DNA of 64,000 bases, from positions 185,353 through 249,352 of the forward strand of contig NW_019091434.1 of assembly GCF_001949145.1 (NCBI RefSeq). The letters run 5' to 3'. This document shows, piece by piece, positions 47,514 to 60,125 of the stretch. A program made the translations under genes and the position numbers. The DNA comes from Acanthaster planci (taxonomy: Eukaryota > Echinodermata > Asteroidea > Valvatida > Acanthasteridae). The notes under the pieces are model-generated. The model was not told the origin of the DNA. It saw only the letters and a list, made by a program, of their open reading frames with translations, and searched no databases. Positions within the stretch are counted from its first letter, which is position 1. Each line of letters starts with the position of its first letter.

Positions 47514-50500
47514 GTAAGTAACCCTTGAAAAAAAAACACAAGCAATCCGTGTCCCGGCCGGTGAGAACTTTTAAGCTGATCTTTGGCCAGGCTTTTGTCC
47601 TGAATTTGTCCCCGGGCGTTTCGAAGAGGGAAGTGAATAGGTAGCTGAGTTACCATATAGATGATGCAGAGTTCCTGTCGCGGGCAATCCCCCCGTGTAA
47701 TTGGACACGGAGACACACATCAAAGCATTGCCGCGGCGGGGATTGTCATCTGTCTCGGCATGGCACTGCTGTCATGTTGGCAAGAGGATGGTATCACTAA
47801 CAGTCCAGCAACGTCATGCAAGATACAGGCGTCCGTACATCAAATTGCTCTGCAGATTATAAGCGATTCATTCCTGTGGGTCATTTCCAGAGTAATATCA
47901 AATGTTTTTTTTGTTTTATAGCAATTGCCTGCGAAGACTTAGAACAATATTCCCCCCCCCCCCGATGCAAGTGCATATGATACAGGCACGATTTATAAGG
48001 CAATTTACATTTTTATTAGCCAAGGTTATTCAGGATAAAATTCCCCAACTTCATGCCAGCTGGGACATGTTCAGCACCGGTACACGTTAGCCTGCATCAA
48101 ACATACAGCACACGTGTACACTGTGCGCACATGCGTATGACAGGAATCTTGATACCTAAAGACTAGTAAAAGGGACGTTTATGTGAATGCTGCTGCTTGA
48201 ACTTAAGTACATGTGATTGGGTTATGTCAGACGTAGGTTTGTGGAGAAGCACGTCACCAGTACAGTACTTGTGCAGTGGTTGCCTTGCCTCTTGTTATTT
48301 TGAATCACATCTTGTCAGAGAGGTGTCAGAACTCAAAAGTTTTGTCCTCTGGTCGGGATCGGAAATGTCCTCCTCTTTAAACACAAGCATTGATCCCAAG
48401 GGAGACTTGCGGTAGAAGTTGGCTGTACCGCACATACACGTACATTCATGTGCGTATCAGGCTACCCCAAGATTAACATACTCAGACACTCGCTCGATTC
48501 CTGTAAGGTGTGCATGTGTTCTCATCCAGCTCTCAGCTCACAAGCTGCTTCTCATACATTGTACATGTACTATGCTCCCCGACATTCAACTGTTGATGCT
48601 ATTAAATCCCGATCACGTGCTGAAAATGCATACATTCAGGTAGATACCTGAGAATCCCAGGGATCTTGGCGTCGAGTCGCAATTTGAACTCCAAAGCACT
48701 GCACCGATGTTTTTCTTTGTCCTGCGTGTTTTGGCACCCCCTGATGTGTCGCAGAGTGGCACGTGCAGGGGAAGTTGGATGTTGCATGTGGCAAGAAATT
48801 GTAGTCTGAGACAGGTCTTGCATTTCAGGAGAAGTGCCTTGGTGCCCTGGGGAGAGCTTCAAGTGTTGGCTGATCTTTAGTCAACATGTACATGTACGTT
48901 GGTTGTTAACATTTGTGCATACTGTAGTATTTTTCTCAGAAAATTTTGTACTCATACATGCACGTACACCACCGTACTATTCATTATGCAACATTCACAT
49001 GTACATGACACCTGTGAAAATGTGATTGTTGTTGCATGAGTTAATTGGGCAGCAGCTTAACCCTCCTTTTGTTGTGTCAAAAACAGTCAAAAATTCCTTC
49101 CACATGATTTCCCCCAGTACACAGACACATATGGGAAATATGGACTTGTTTTGACTGATAGGACAACTGTGTCAAGAATGTGTCTTTGGATAGGAAGGTT
49201 TTAATCATGTCAATTGAGACAGCATTTCCCTTCTCTCCCTTAAAAATATCCCATTTCTTTCCATTAAAAAGATAGTTGATCCCTTAATAAGTAGCTAACC
49301 CTCTCCAAAAAAAAAAAAACGAGATGTAAACTTCTCCATCTTTAATTGTCATACATCCTGCATGTACTCTGTGTAAGAATCCACAAGCAACTTGTGGAAG
49401 ATTTTGGGGTGGCAAGTGATGTACATGTACATGAGAGGCACATACATACATGTACATGTATGGGTGCGTACATGTACCTAGGGTCTTCATTATGGAAGAG
49501 TACAGTAACACTGGGAAATGAATTGAATAATGTATGAGTGCACTTCTTTTCTATCACTGTGGCCCCTGCCAGTGCATTGCCTAACTGTTGCAATAAATTT
49601 ACACTGTGGTTATTGGCTTTCAGCACTCCTAACAAAATTGATTCATTATTTCCTTTCCTGATTAGGCCCCTTAATGAGCCATTATTGCTCCCTCTTGAGT
49701 GTGGGCAAATGGCCCGGTAAAAACTTACGCAGCTGTCCCAGCCGTCCAGCCCATAGAGCTTGATTGCTTTCATTTGGTTGACAAATTTATTAGAAGAATG
49801 TGGAGGCAAGCGTTTGGATCGTGTTAGCCTGATCCTGTAAATTTATTGAAAATGTCAAGTTGTCTGCGGAAGAGAGATAGGATTGGACTGAAGGAATGCC
49901 GTCCCCACTTTAAAGTTGGACTAGTGTTTTTGATTGGTTTCCCTTTTTTGTTTCGAAAGATCGTACTTGGCCGTTTTGACATGCTCCACAAGCAAACATC
50001 ATTTGTCAAAATTACATTTATGTTGCCATGGGCAGAAATCTGAATATTGAACTGTGCATGCATGTTGCATTGTCATGAAGTGACACAAACCTGACTGCCG
50101 TTCATACATGAACAAAACTTATTGGTATTGCCCGGAAAGGCTGAAATCTTCATTTTCACATACACATCTTTGTTACATTACATGTATGTTCACAGCTGTA
50201 CGTGTGTAAACATGCGTGCCCCATCCCTATGGAAAGCATGTACGTTGAGCAGGAGGATGTCAATGGACCCATAGTAAAACATGGATTTTCACTTTCATGA
50301 AAGGATGTGCGTCCTTACTAATTGATTTGAGCAACATGTAATAACCCACTGTGTTGTTCATGCAAAGGTTTACCTCTCAAAGAATCATTTGAAAGTTTTA
50401 CTGCATACAGTTGTCACAAATTAGTATGTTTACCGTATGAAAATAGAGAAACTTCTCTGGTGACCAAAAACCTGTATACACCTCATGGAAATGGTGGCAA

Positions 50501-51541
50501 TACGCAATACCCAAGTAAAAGTAAGTGTTAAATATGCCAGCATGCGTGTGTGTATATGTGGATCGTATACTCTGACAACTCCACGCAAACTGTTGACAAA
50601 CCAAACTGATCCAACTGTGTTGACCAGGTACATGCACATCTGTGGCAGTCACGATGAAACATTTTGATGTGTGACTGCGCAACATCAGGTGGTATTCGGC
50701 AACGTTGTCTGCATAGATACATGTATGTTGATATGGAAACTACATATACGTAGGCTTCACCAGGAAACAAAATTTCCTCCCAGTTAACCATGCCCCTTAG
50801 AATAATTGATCAGTACTCTTTGGGGTTAAAGCTCCTGAAGATTTTAATCATAAACCCATGCTAACTCCCTCCCTCCTCCCAAATTGAACAAGTTTCATAG
50901 CGGCCGGCTAATCCTATGAAACTGCCGCGACCAACAGACGTGAACGTTGCCGAGGCAAAAAGCCAGACACGGACGCTCTAACTGTGCGCGAGGCAAAGAC
51001 AAGTGGTTGCAATTCCCCCCGAGGCTGTCCCCCCGCTAAACCTAATTGGGCAAGCGGCCGGGGCTGAGCCCGTACTGACTGACGATAGCGATAGTCATTG
51101 ACTTGACTGTCATAACACGAGCCCGCGTCCCTTGCTTGTTTGGTTAGTGTGATTTTCAATCTTCAGTCTCAACAGGAGTATGTATTTGTCAGCTTGGCAC
51201 ATCCATTGACGTCCCTGTGTAGACGGTCATAAAACACAAGCCCCTCTTTTTGTACATTTTGCATGGTAAGATGGGAAATTGTTTTTTACAGTGATTCAGT
51301 CTGGATTAGGAAGATATGAAGTTTAAATTGACGTGTTCATGTAAATTACACGTCTGTGTACTGTATGTACTGGAATACACGTGAACTGTAGCATACCTGT
51401 ATGGACTGGTCCATGTACCGTACCGGTACATTCATACATGTACGTGTACCTGACATGTATCTTCTTGATCCACAATGGCAAAATGCACTTTTTAAGGGAT
51501 GGTTCATTGTAAATGTACTGTACATAAAAATCTGTGTTCAT

Positions 51542-51776
51542 GGGTACTTCCAGAAATTAGGGGTGCAAAGGTTTGACATTTATGTGTCTCTGTTACACAT
51601 AACTTTGGCTATTTGACAAATATCACTGGAATTGATTTCAAACTATTACTACAGTATTTGTTTGGCATTCATCACTTTTGGAAATTAGAAAATGTGTTCT
51701 GAACTTACAAAATCATATGTCAGATGTGACAGGGACACCAAAAAAAAAATGGACCCCTAATTTCTGGAATTACCCA
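51542..51776 (-). mobile_element. MITE family A, copy 4
   Basis: It runs from GGGTACTTCCAGAAATTAGG to CCCCTAATTTCTGGAATTACC. Interior words such as AATTGATTTCAAACTATTAC and CAGATGTGACAGGGACACC place it in the opposite orientation to the 16.1-kb copy. Confidence 0.75.
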
Positions 51777-52229
51777 TATACATGTATATGTGTACATACA
51801 TGTACATGTACAGCTTCTAGTACATGTGTATACATGTGCAAAGGAACCAAAAGGTTTTACCTGTCTTCAATGGCCGGGCCTTAGTTCAATTGCGTCCTCT
51901 TAGGTAAATGCCTGGATTTGCTTGCTGGATTTGTTTTGTGCCCAACTTTATAACAGTAAGATGATGTGTAATACATGTACATCAAATGTGATGTACATGT
52001 AATTTGGGTGTGCTTTGCGTTGTGTTGTTCTGAGTGAAAACGAGAATGTGACTTTAAAGAAAAAGAAGCTCCGTCGAGAATGTTCTTGGCAGTGAAGAGG
52101 GATGACCAAAGCTTTATCTTTGACAGTACATCCTTCATTATCGATAACAGTTACAGTGTGTACATGTATTTGTAAATTCAAACTTTGGAAAATAGATAAG
52201 TTCCAAAAATTCCATGCATACTTGTGCAT

Positions 52230-52268
52230 CACATGAATATGCATGTACACAACATGCATATTCATGTG
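52230..52268. repeat. Perfect 16-bp hairpin
   Basis: CACATGAATATGCATG (52,230-52,245) and CATGCATATTCATGTG (52,253-52,268) are exact complements around a 7-nt loop (TACACAA). There is no obvious link to a MITE. Confidence 0.8.
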
Positions 52269-53689
52269 GACAGCTCATTTATTTTACAGCAGTCTGAAGG
52301 TCATAATAAATCATTCTCTGTTTGAGGGAAAAAAGTGCCTAGATTGTTTTGGCACGAGGTGACAAATGACTGTCCTTGAAAGCCTGGCAAACGATCTAAT
52401 CCTCAATCATCCCTGGGCTTTAAGAAGAAGAACAAAAAAAAACGACAAAAGTTAAAGTGGTCGGAGGCATTGGCTTAATTGCGCACCTTTGTGCACGTCA
52501 GAGATTATCCAATTGACCTTGTGACTTTGATGTACCATCCTGCCCGACTTGATTACACAGGGAATCCCCAGGGGCGACGGTGTTTGCGATACACATCTTT
52601 GGGAGCCCACCTGCTGTTTTTACATGCTGGCTTCTCAGTATTGACTTGTAAGGCATGCGGCACTTGATTTGTGGGATCCACAGGCCGTCTTCGACGAAAG
52701 CCGATTGCCATGACAAAGATGTAATTGAAAATATTCATCATCAGAAGGGTATGGCATTCCCTTGTGATGAGAGTGGAATGCAAATCACTCATGTATGTAG
52801 TCTTCCGCGCGTGAACGAAAGAGAGCGCTTCGCTACATGTACATTGCAGTGACGTCATGTGGAGGTGATACTGGGTATTGTTGTGTATTACTGTATTACA
52901 TATACAATGTCTATACATGTACCAAGGAGAGGGCTCTGTGTCTACTGGAGAAAGGAATGGTCAATGCATTCGTACAATATGACACTCTCCTACAGACTAA
53001 CCATGGGCACTTACATGTACCAGTACATGTACCTCTGAGGACAAGACACCTACCACCGAGGACATCGAGACTTCTTTTGGTTCCTTTGTGTTTTGACCTC
53101 TGGTAAATTGAAACACATACGCTGACCCACTGGGTGTCCGTTTTAATCTCTCATTTTACATGTACCTGTACTTCCCTGCAGGAATTTTCACTTGCCCACT
53201 TGACTATTTCTAGCAAAACTAACTTTGACTGGCATTTTTCAACGTTGGCATTCTTCGTCATGCCAACTGTTACTGTGCAGACTTGCTGTCAATTTTAAAA
53301 CTTAAAAAAGTGGAGGATTCAATTAATCTCTTACAATTACAATTACTCTTACAATTAATAATAAACAACACATACATATTCATCAATTTCAAATCTTTTT
53401 TTTGGATTCATCTCTATTCTTTATTCAAACATGGAGGTATTCATTACTAGCCCACCGGGTAAGTCAAAGAGTACATTTTACCAGCCCGCTGCAGTATTAA
53501 TTGTACATGTAGAATTTGCATACTGGTCTGGTGCTAACACCAGTACATGTACATTTATGTTGTGGGGACTACACACGTTTTGAATGATGGCTATTTTGGG
53601 GAGAACTTTGCTTTAGGGACAAATCTGTGTCCCTGGAACGCGGTCCTGAATTTCCCGACAAAAGAAATGGTCCCTCTTGCTTGGCCAGC

Positions 53690-53960
53690 CGAAGTACTGA
53701 AAGTCATGGAAATTTGTTGCTGTTTTCCAGGCCTGGAAAAGTCATGGAATTTTATAAAAATTACTAAAGTCATTGAAAAGTCACAGAATTTTTCTGTCTC
53801 TGTGTGTGATTTTTATTATCAGGAATAAGTGTATAAAATGCGTGATTTTATTCGCAACTTTAAAAGTCTGAATAGTCCAAGAAATTGCATTATTGGGTCA
53901 TAGATTTTCATAATTTGGTCATGGAAAAGTCATTGAAAAGTCATGGAATTGAATTGTCCT
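53690..53960. repeat. AAGTCATGGAATTT-type interspersed repeat
   Basis: GGAAAAGTCATGGAATTTT and variants (AAAGTCATTGAAAAGTCA, GTCATGGAAATTTG) recur across this patch. The ends are undefined. Similar wording is a common dispersed repeat in animal genomes. Confidence 0.5.
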
Positions 53961-56408
53961 TTAGGTGTAGGAACCCCGATGTATAGCGTATGTGTTCATG
54001 TATGATGTTGAGTGGTTCCATATATTAGAGCAGTGTACGTGTACTGGTAGCTGCACATGGAAAACATGAAAGTGCAAGCAGGTCATGCTATCCACTGCTG
54101 ATGATCCATGGGTGTCATCAGTTATCGTACTGTACCTGTGCGTGCCAGACCCTGGACCCACGATGCCACGCTGACAAGCTCGTTGCCATCCTGGCCTAAT
54201 CCTTCAGCTGTGAGGTATGAGCTCCTCGCCGCACTCAATTCTGCATGGACTTGTTTTTTTCAATCAGGACAAAATCAAAGCTGGTTTGGTCGGGGAAGAT
54301 TAAGTGCTCCATCAATCTCACCGTACTGTTGAGTATACCTGCCTGGTTTTTCGTGTGTACACAATGTGAATTTCATGAATCTGACAGCAAAAAAAAATGT
54401 GACTAACCTATCATGCATACACATACCAATATAAATCCATCAAGAATAAGCACATGTACATGTAGGGTACTTGAACATGTACATGTATGCATACATGTAC
54501 ATGTACCAGTATGAAAAATAAGTTGCTTACAAATCTATGCACATACCAAGACATTAAGCTCCCGTATAGTTCTGCTTGACCATTACATGGCAACTGAAAA
54601 TACAGGTATTGTAGGGAACATGTACATGTACATCATAGTAGGCAGGTACAATGTATTAAAGTGTAAGTAAGTGTTAACTAGTTAAAAGTAACAACGGTAA
54701 GAGAGGTCTGTGGCATTTGTTTAAAATGTTATATTAACATGAACAACACAAGGTATTTGGGTACTTGTAGAGCTTGGTGTGCGAAAACAGCATTCATATA
54801 AAAATAGACACATTTTTTCTTTATTTCCAATTTTCCATTTTCTGAAATTGCCTCCCCCCCAAAAAACTTTGGTGTCATGCCTTCAAAATAGGGTATGTTG
54901 GTAAACGGGAGGCATGCTACATTGTTGGGGGGGCGGGCCTAATAAGGAATATTATTCAGCCCTTGGTACTGTACTCATGCATGTTCATTTGGGATGAAGT
55001 GAAAACCTGCCGATTTTGAAATGTAGCCATTACGTGTTCATTTGACTAGTACAAATGTGACACAGTACAGCAGGTTGCATGTGCAAAGGTACTGTACAAT
55101 TACACAGTACACATGTGTACATATCGTATCAATACAGCTACATGTATGCATGCGTTTGAAAAGCTCTTTTTTGCAAAGTGAAAGAAGCACACACACACAC
55201 AAAGAAAAAAATATGAAAAGCATGTGTAACGCAGACTAATTTTCTCAGGTACTTGTTCCCTAAGAGCTTTCCAATCAGAGACTTGTTCCTCCAGCTTTTG
55301 AAAACAATCACGCGAGTAGAAAAAGCTCGGAGCAAGCAGGCACTGTAGGCTCTTGAAACCAGCCTATTAGTTGCCCGGGCAACTGGGACTTGAAATTGAA
55401 TTAATCCAATTCGCAGTCGTTACTTTTCTCCCCTGCAGTACTTGCAGTCAGGCGTCGGCCTTGTCCAAACAGATATTGACTGAGTGCAGTTATGAAATCT
55501 GGAAACCACGTTTCTAGGAGTATTTTCTGTTCATAGTTTAATTCATATTTTCCCTTGTCAAAAAATTCAAGGATTGAGGAAGATAGTGCCCAGTTACAGT
55601 AGGTCTTCATGCTTCTTGGGAGTTTTTAAGTATGACCGATATCACACTGGATTCCTGCACATTAGCTGAAAATTCTAGACGACTCAAGCGGAGTCCTTGC
55701 AAAGACTTCCGTGCTGAGAAGAAACTGATATTCTTGCCCATGATCAGAGCCCAAGACGGCGATACTAAACTGGAGACCTTTTGAGCAATTCATATCACTA
55801 GCTTCCTAAACCACTTTGCGCCGGGGAGCCCGGCTTCGGGTACGTTTTCTTTATATGCAATGCCGGGCTGCCCGAAATCGGACAAAAGAGCTGGGCCTTG
55901 TCACAAAAGACCGTACTTGAAACAAAAGACCGAGCTGCTGGGAATTGCCAACAATTTTTCAGTTGTCAATAGTGGAGGAAATCCATCATTGTTTTGAAAG
56001 ATTATACCACTGTTTGTGGCATTCAGCACAAGCGGATTACCACTAGGGATAAAAGCACTCCAGCGCTCCGGTGATGAGTGATACAATACCGCTGCATGCT
56101 AATGTGGCCCCTATTGAAAAGACCCAGCAGCGCACTGTGCCAATTTTGGGAACAACAAAAAACTTACATTACTCTGCACAATCTGGGCTCTTTTACAAAG
56201 CAATAGATGTTGTCTGTCAGATTAAAGTAGCCACCAGACGGTCACTCGATGGGGTTTAGGCTCTCGGGGAAAAAAAGATATGAGTTTTAAAGAATTTCGA
56301 AAACAGAAAAAAAGTGAAAAATCACTCGTCCCAGCAGAATAAACATGAATAAATGGGCCCGGCGTGAAGTGGTTAATGGTGTTTCAACTCTGTTTTTTCT
56401 CACCATAG

Positions 56409-56483
56409 AATTTTGCGTGAGCCAAGTGAGTCTCCACCGCCCACCAAGCACAAGAAGAAACGGTCTGGCCGTCATCGCAGCCG
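56409..56483 (+). CDS. SRRM2: SRRM2-type gene, coding exon 4
   Basis: This 75-nt exon is phase 2 in and out (acceptor CACCATAG, donor CG|GTAGGT). It completes a Glu and reads ILREPSESPPPTKHKKKRSG, then RHRS. This aligns with the YSLVRESSSSRSPTPKQKKK region of human SRRM2, where the low-complexity Ser/Pro/Lys part begins. Confidence 0.88.
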
Positions 56484-58454
56484 GTAGGTACATGTACAAC
56501 TACTGCATGGTAATGTCCAAAACTCCAAACCAAAAATTCAACTAAACTTATGAAGATCAAAATTCAGTCCAAATTCAGTTAAAATTATAACAGATCATGT
56601 ACAGACAGATGAAATCCTGACAACTGACAGTAACACCTCGAGATGATTTCGTGAAAGATTTCAAGCCACTGTCAACTCACATTAGCCCGCGTTAACCCTA
56701 AACCGCTTCCATTTTGCTCCGGAAAGATTCCTTTTAAAATCTCCCAGGTTTCAAGTTCTTGCAGTATATGCACGGAACAGCTGTTTGATTCTGATTGAGG
56801 TCATCCAGTCCCCTGTGAAATACATCAGTGGCCGGGCTGTATTGTCCAGGCTTTATCCAAATACATGTTCTTTGAAAACTTGGGTAGTTAGAGTTCACAC
56901 CAGCAGTTCCCTATCTTCCAAACAGTACTGGTTTTGAATCAAATGAAATTTGAGCCTTGAATCGAAACTAGTGGGAACCTGAAAAGCCCGAGAGCATCTC
57001 ATTCAAGTTCAGTAATTTGTGCTCGGCAGGCAAGGTCATGGTCTGGGTGTCCTTTGCACGCTCTGCTTTGGAAGTGTAAAATTTAAATGCGTGCGTGTGA
57101 TGAAGTGAACTGTCTCCTTCAGCACCACGTTAGTGTTCATGTTCCAAGGTCTGCCAAGTTGGAGTATGACAAGAAATAAAGGACATGAAAATCCTTGCTC
57201 CCAAACAAACCCTAATGGGAGTCTGTTGCAAGGACACTTCAATTTCATTACTTGTCCGCGCATTTGTCTACTACTTAAGTTATTAAATAACTCAGATGTG
57301 TTTTTGTGTGGGAAAAGAAGAGGAACTTTGGCCTGGCAATATTAACGAGAAACATCCTCTCACTGAAACGTTTCCATATTCTTCCTAAAACCTGGATTAT
57401 TCACCATCTCCTTGGGGGAGAAAAGCTTACAAGTTGAGTCTTTCAGCCCAGAGAAGCCTCTCTTACCTCTCTAATTAATGAACAGCAGTCCCTAAAATAC
57501 AAAGGCTGAACTTTTAGAAAAATTGGACCAAACTTTCTCACATTTCCCACCTCCTTTTTGTGTTTTCTTTTCCAATGAAATTGAGTGTGAATGTGTCTTG
57601 AATGTGCAGGCACATGTACTGGCACACATGCAGTAAATGAATTTTCACTCTGCAAGGTTTCTATATCTTGAGTTTTCTTCAATTCAGTTTTTTTCCCTGT
57701 TCATTTCTTTCCTCCTATTTTTTGTTTGTGTCCTTCTGCAAAACCCATTTTTCTTCCATTTTGAGGGGGTCCCATTAAGGTTCACTTAATCATCGCGCAC
57801 AGCTCGTTAATCACAGGCAAAGAATCGTTAGTCATTAAGGCCATCCCCCCCTCCTGCAGCAGGCACTGGCCATTAGCTACCTGTGATCAAATTGAGATGA
57901 TAAATTAATTGATTTTTTTCCCCCTCTTTCATTGTACGCTCGAGAAGTGCCTGTGCTTGCTGTCCGTGAGTGAGGGATTGTATGATTGCTCACGCGGGAG
58001 ACTGGACTGCAGAACTTGTACATGCTCTGCAGTTGGACCTTGATCAAGGATGTCTGCGGCGGTGCCCTTTTTTGTTTTAAAAATAGCTGCAGCCACGGAA
58101 AAATAAAACAACCCAAAGACCTTTCTCAAACAGAATTTTACTCTCAGGGTGCTCCCAACAAAGGGGACCTGCTTTATATGGGAGAAATGTTCATTGGGTC
58201 AAATGGGCGCTACATTTGAAAGAGTCGAAGACCTACCAGTGCATGTTATTTCTTTCCCCTTTGTGGTCCAGTTTCCTGACTGATTTCTCCCTCTGGCCCT
58301 TAATTTTGATTTCGTCGTAACTTGGAGTGGTATTTTAATATTTACTTGTAGCTTTTGCACCTGTGGTTATTTCTTGTTACTTTTTTTACTTCAGCACCCA
58401 GCACACCATTTAAAATTAACTCTCTTGGTTTGTTACTTGTTTGCACTTTGCCAG
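56484..58454 (+). other. SRRM2: Intron before the candidate microexon
   Basis: It is 1,971 bp if the microexon is used. There are few ACATGTAC words. An island at about 57,770-57,920 has TTAATCA/TTAATTAATTGATT words and could be regulatory. A strong acceptor with a long T tract lies inside at 58,381-58,394. Confidence 0.5.
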
Positions 58455-58484
58455 CAAAAAACGGAAAAATGGAGAATTTGACAG
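58455..58484 (+). CDS. SRRM2: Candidate 30-nt microexon of the SRRM2-type gene
   Basis: It is bounded by TTTGCACTTTGCCAG and ACAG|GTAACG. It would be phase 2 in and out, completing an Arg and adding KKRKNGEFD plus a split Arg, ten residues in all. That basic peptide fits the surrounding Lys/Arg-rich region. The exons on either side also join in frame without it. Support is splice-site strength, frame and composition only, with no homologous exon known to me. Confidence 0.5.
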
Positions 58485-60125
58485 GTAACGTATGCTCGTG
58501 TAAAACAACACCATCCGTTTCAAAAGAAATCACGGAAGAAAGCCGAGTAGTGTGTTGCGTGCATGTCTGATGTTGAGTCGCTCACAGGGTTAAGGTTGGG
58601 GGAATATCTCTTATATCAGGTCAGTTACCGGAGGCTGTTTTGTAAGTGATGAAAAGTCAACATTCTCTCCAAATGGAATCATTCTTCCCATTGCTCATAT
58701 GTTAAAGAGATCATGCTTAAATGTCAAAGGGGCCATGAAAAATGTCTAAGTTGGAGGAGACATCAGGAATTGGGGGTGGGGTTGACAGTTGTAAAGATGA
58801 AATAGAACGACTAGAAGACTCTCTGTCCACTCATCTTGGGTCTTGTGGCCAGAAACAATATTTTTTTCCTGTTGGCAGTGGAGAGTTTCTTTTTTCCTTT
58901 GAACTGTGCAAAAAATGTGATGTGTACCATTTTGCTGAAATTCTGAAAGCATTACGTGCAAAAGTTTTAGCCTTTGGAAGGAGAAAGCTGATCACGCAGA
59001 AAAGCAATGTGCCATTTTTTCAAAGACCAAATACACATCGTCACAGGAGATTTTACTCCAGCACCTTGCACATCCACTGTGCGGGCCATTACACCAGCTT
59101 TCCATTTTCAAACCAGTAGCCTGCATACTGCAGCTGAAGTTGATTTCATTAAACATACCGCATTATAGATGCCCTAGTTCATTTTCCAGCACATGCATTA
59201 GAGCTCAGTTTGAATGAGACTTGTGGTCATTTATGTACATGTACAGGAACTCAACCGTAAATTTGATTCCGCATCAGAGAAATATTTGCATGCCTATTAA
59301 GTGACCATATCATGTCAGTATATGACACATGTACATGTAGGTTTGTAGAATATGCACTTGTTCCCGCATTTGTGAAGTCCACCCTGTGTTTTGCTAGTAA
59401 AATTAACAGCTGCAGCTCCAGTAGTCAAAACCCAGAGCCCCTAAATTGGCCACAAGAACATGAAGAAATTTGTGACCTCCTGGCAAATTAATCAGAGAAG
59501 TGGTCAGGGTTGAGTGCAGTTGTCGCTGAATAACACCATTCACTCACATAGCAGATTCTTGATTTGAAATTTAGGCTTTTCATTTTGCAGGCTAGCATGC
59601 ATGCACCACATGTACGGTAGTTCATGGCAGCAGTGCTGTAAGAGTTGTTGAAGCAAAACCAAAATTGAAATGGAAAAAAAAAATGCTGGATCTAAATTAA
59701 ATACCGGGTATCATGGACATTAGAGACGAGGTGCAAAGATGGATTACAAACATGGCCAAGTTGACAGGTTTAGGGGTTTTGAAAATGCAGATTGCATTTG
59801 GCCTGCCCATAAAATCGCCTAACAGGTTGAACAAAGTCGGGCTGGCAGTGTTAATTGCCGTTTGGGTTCATTTTTGCCTCATCAGATGATATGTTATTTA
59901 AGACGTTGATGAGGTATGCGAGCCAAATTGTTTGCTTCGCGACATGATTGTAGTACTCAACGTACATGAAAGACCTGCATGTATGTGGCAGTGGGATCGT
60001 GAAGATGTATGGCTGTCTAAGATTTAATACAGTGGGGCCCGGGTTTCTGATTTTGAAGTGACCTATCCCTTTTTTTTTTTAAAGCACTTTTGTTAAGTCT
60101 CGCTTTGCCCCTTACCTGCCAACAG
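58485..60125 (+). other. SRRM2: Intron after the candidate microexon
   Basis: It is 1,641 bp with donor GTAACG and acceptor TTACCTGCCAACAG. It contains a 125-codon plus-strand frame (58,742-59,119) with no recognised features, rejected as a gene. A few ACATGTAC words occur. Confidence 0.5.

Larger units (their letters stand above)
47514..56408 (+). other. SRRM2: Intron of the SRRM2-type gene (8.9 kb)
   Basis: Donor GTAAGT, acceptor TCTCACCATAG. It contains a family-A MITE at 51.5 kb, a perfect hairpin at 52,230-52,268 and an AAGTCATGGAATTT repeat patch at about 53,690-53,960. It also has ACATGTAC clusters and GC-richer islands at about 47,550-47,900 and 50,870-51,130. Open frames here, including 155 codons on the minus strand at 49,342-49,809, show no family features. 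Confidence 0.6.

Noticed and set aside
58742-59119. 125-codon plus-strand frame starting MSKLEETSGIGGG
   Set aside because: No recognisable domain; lies between two in-frame SRRM2 exons with no splice link; likely chance.
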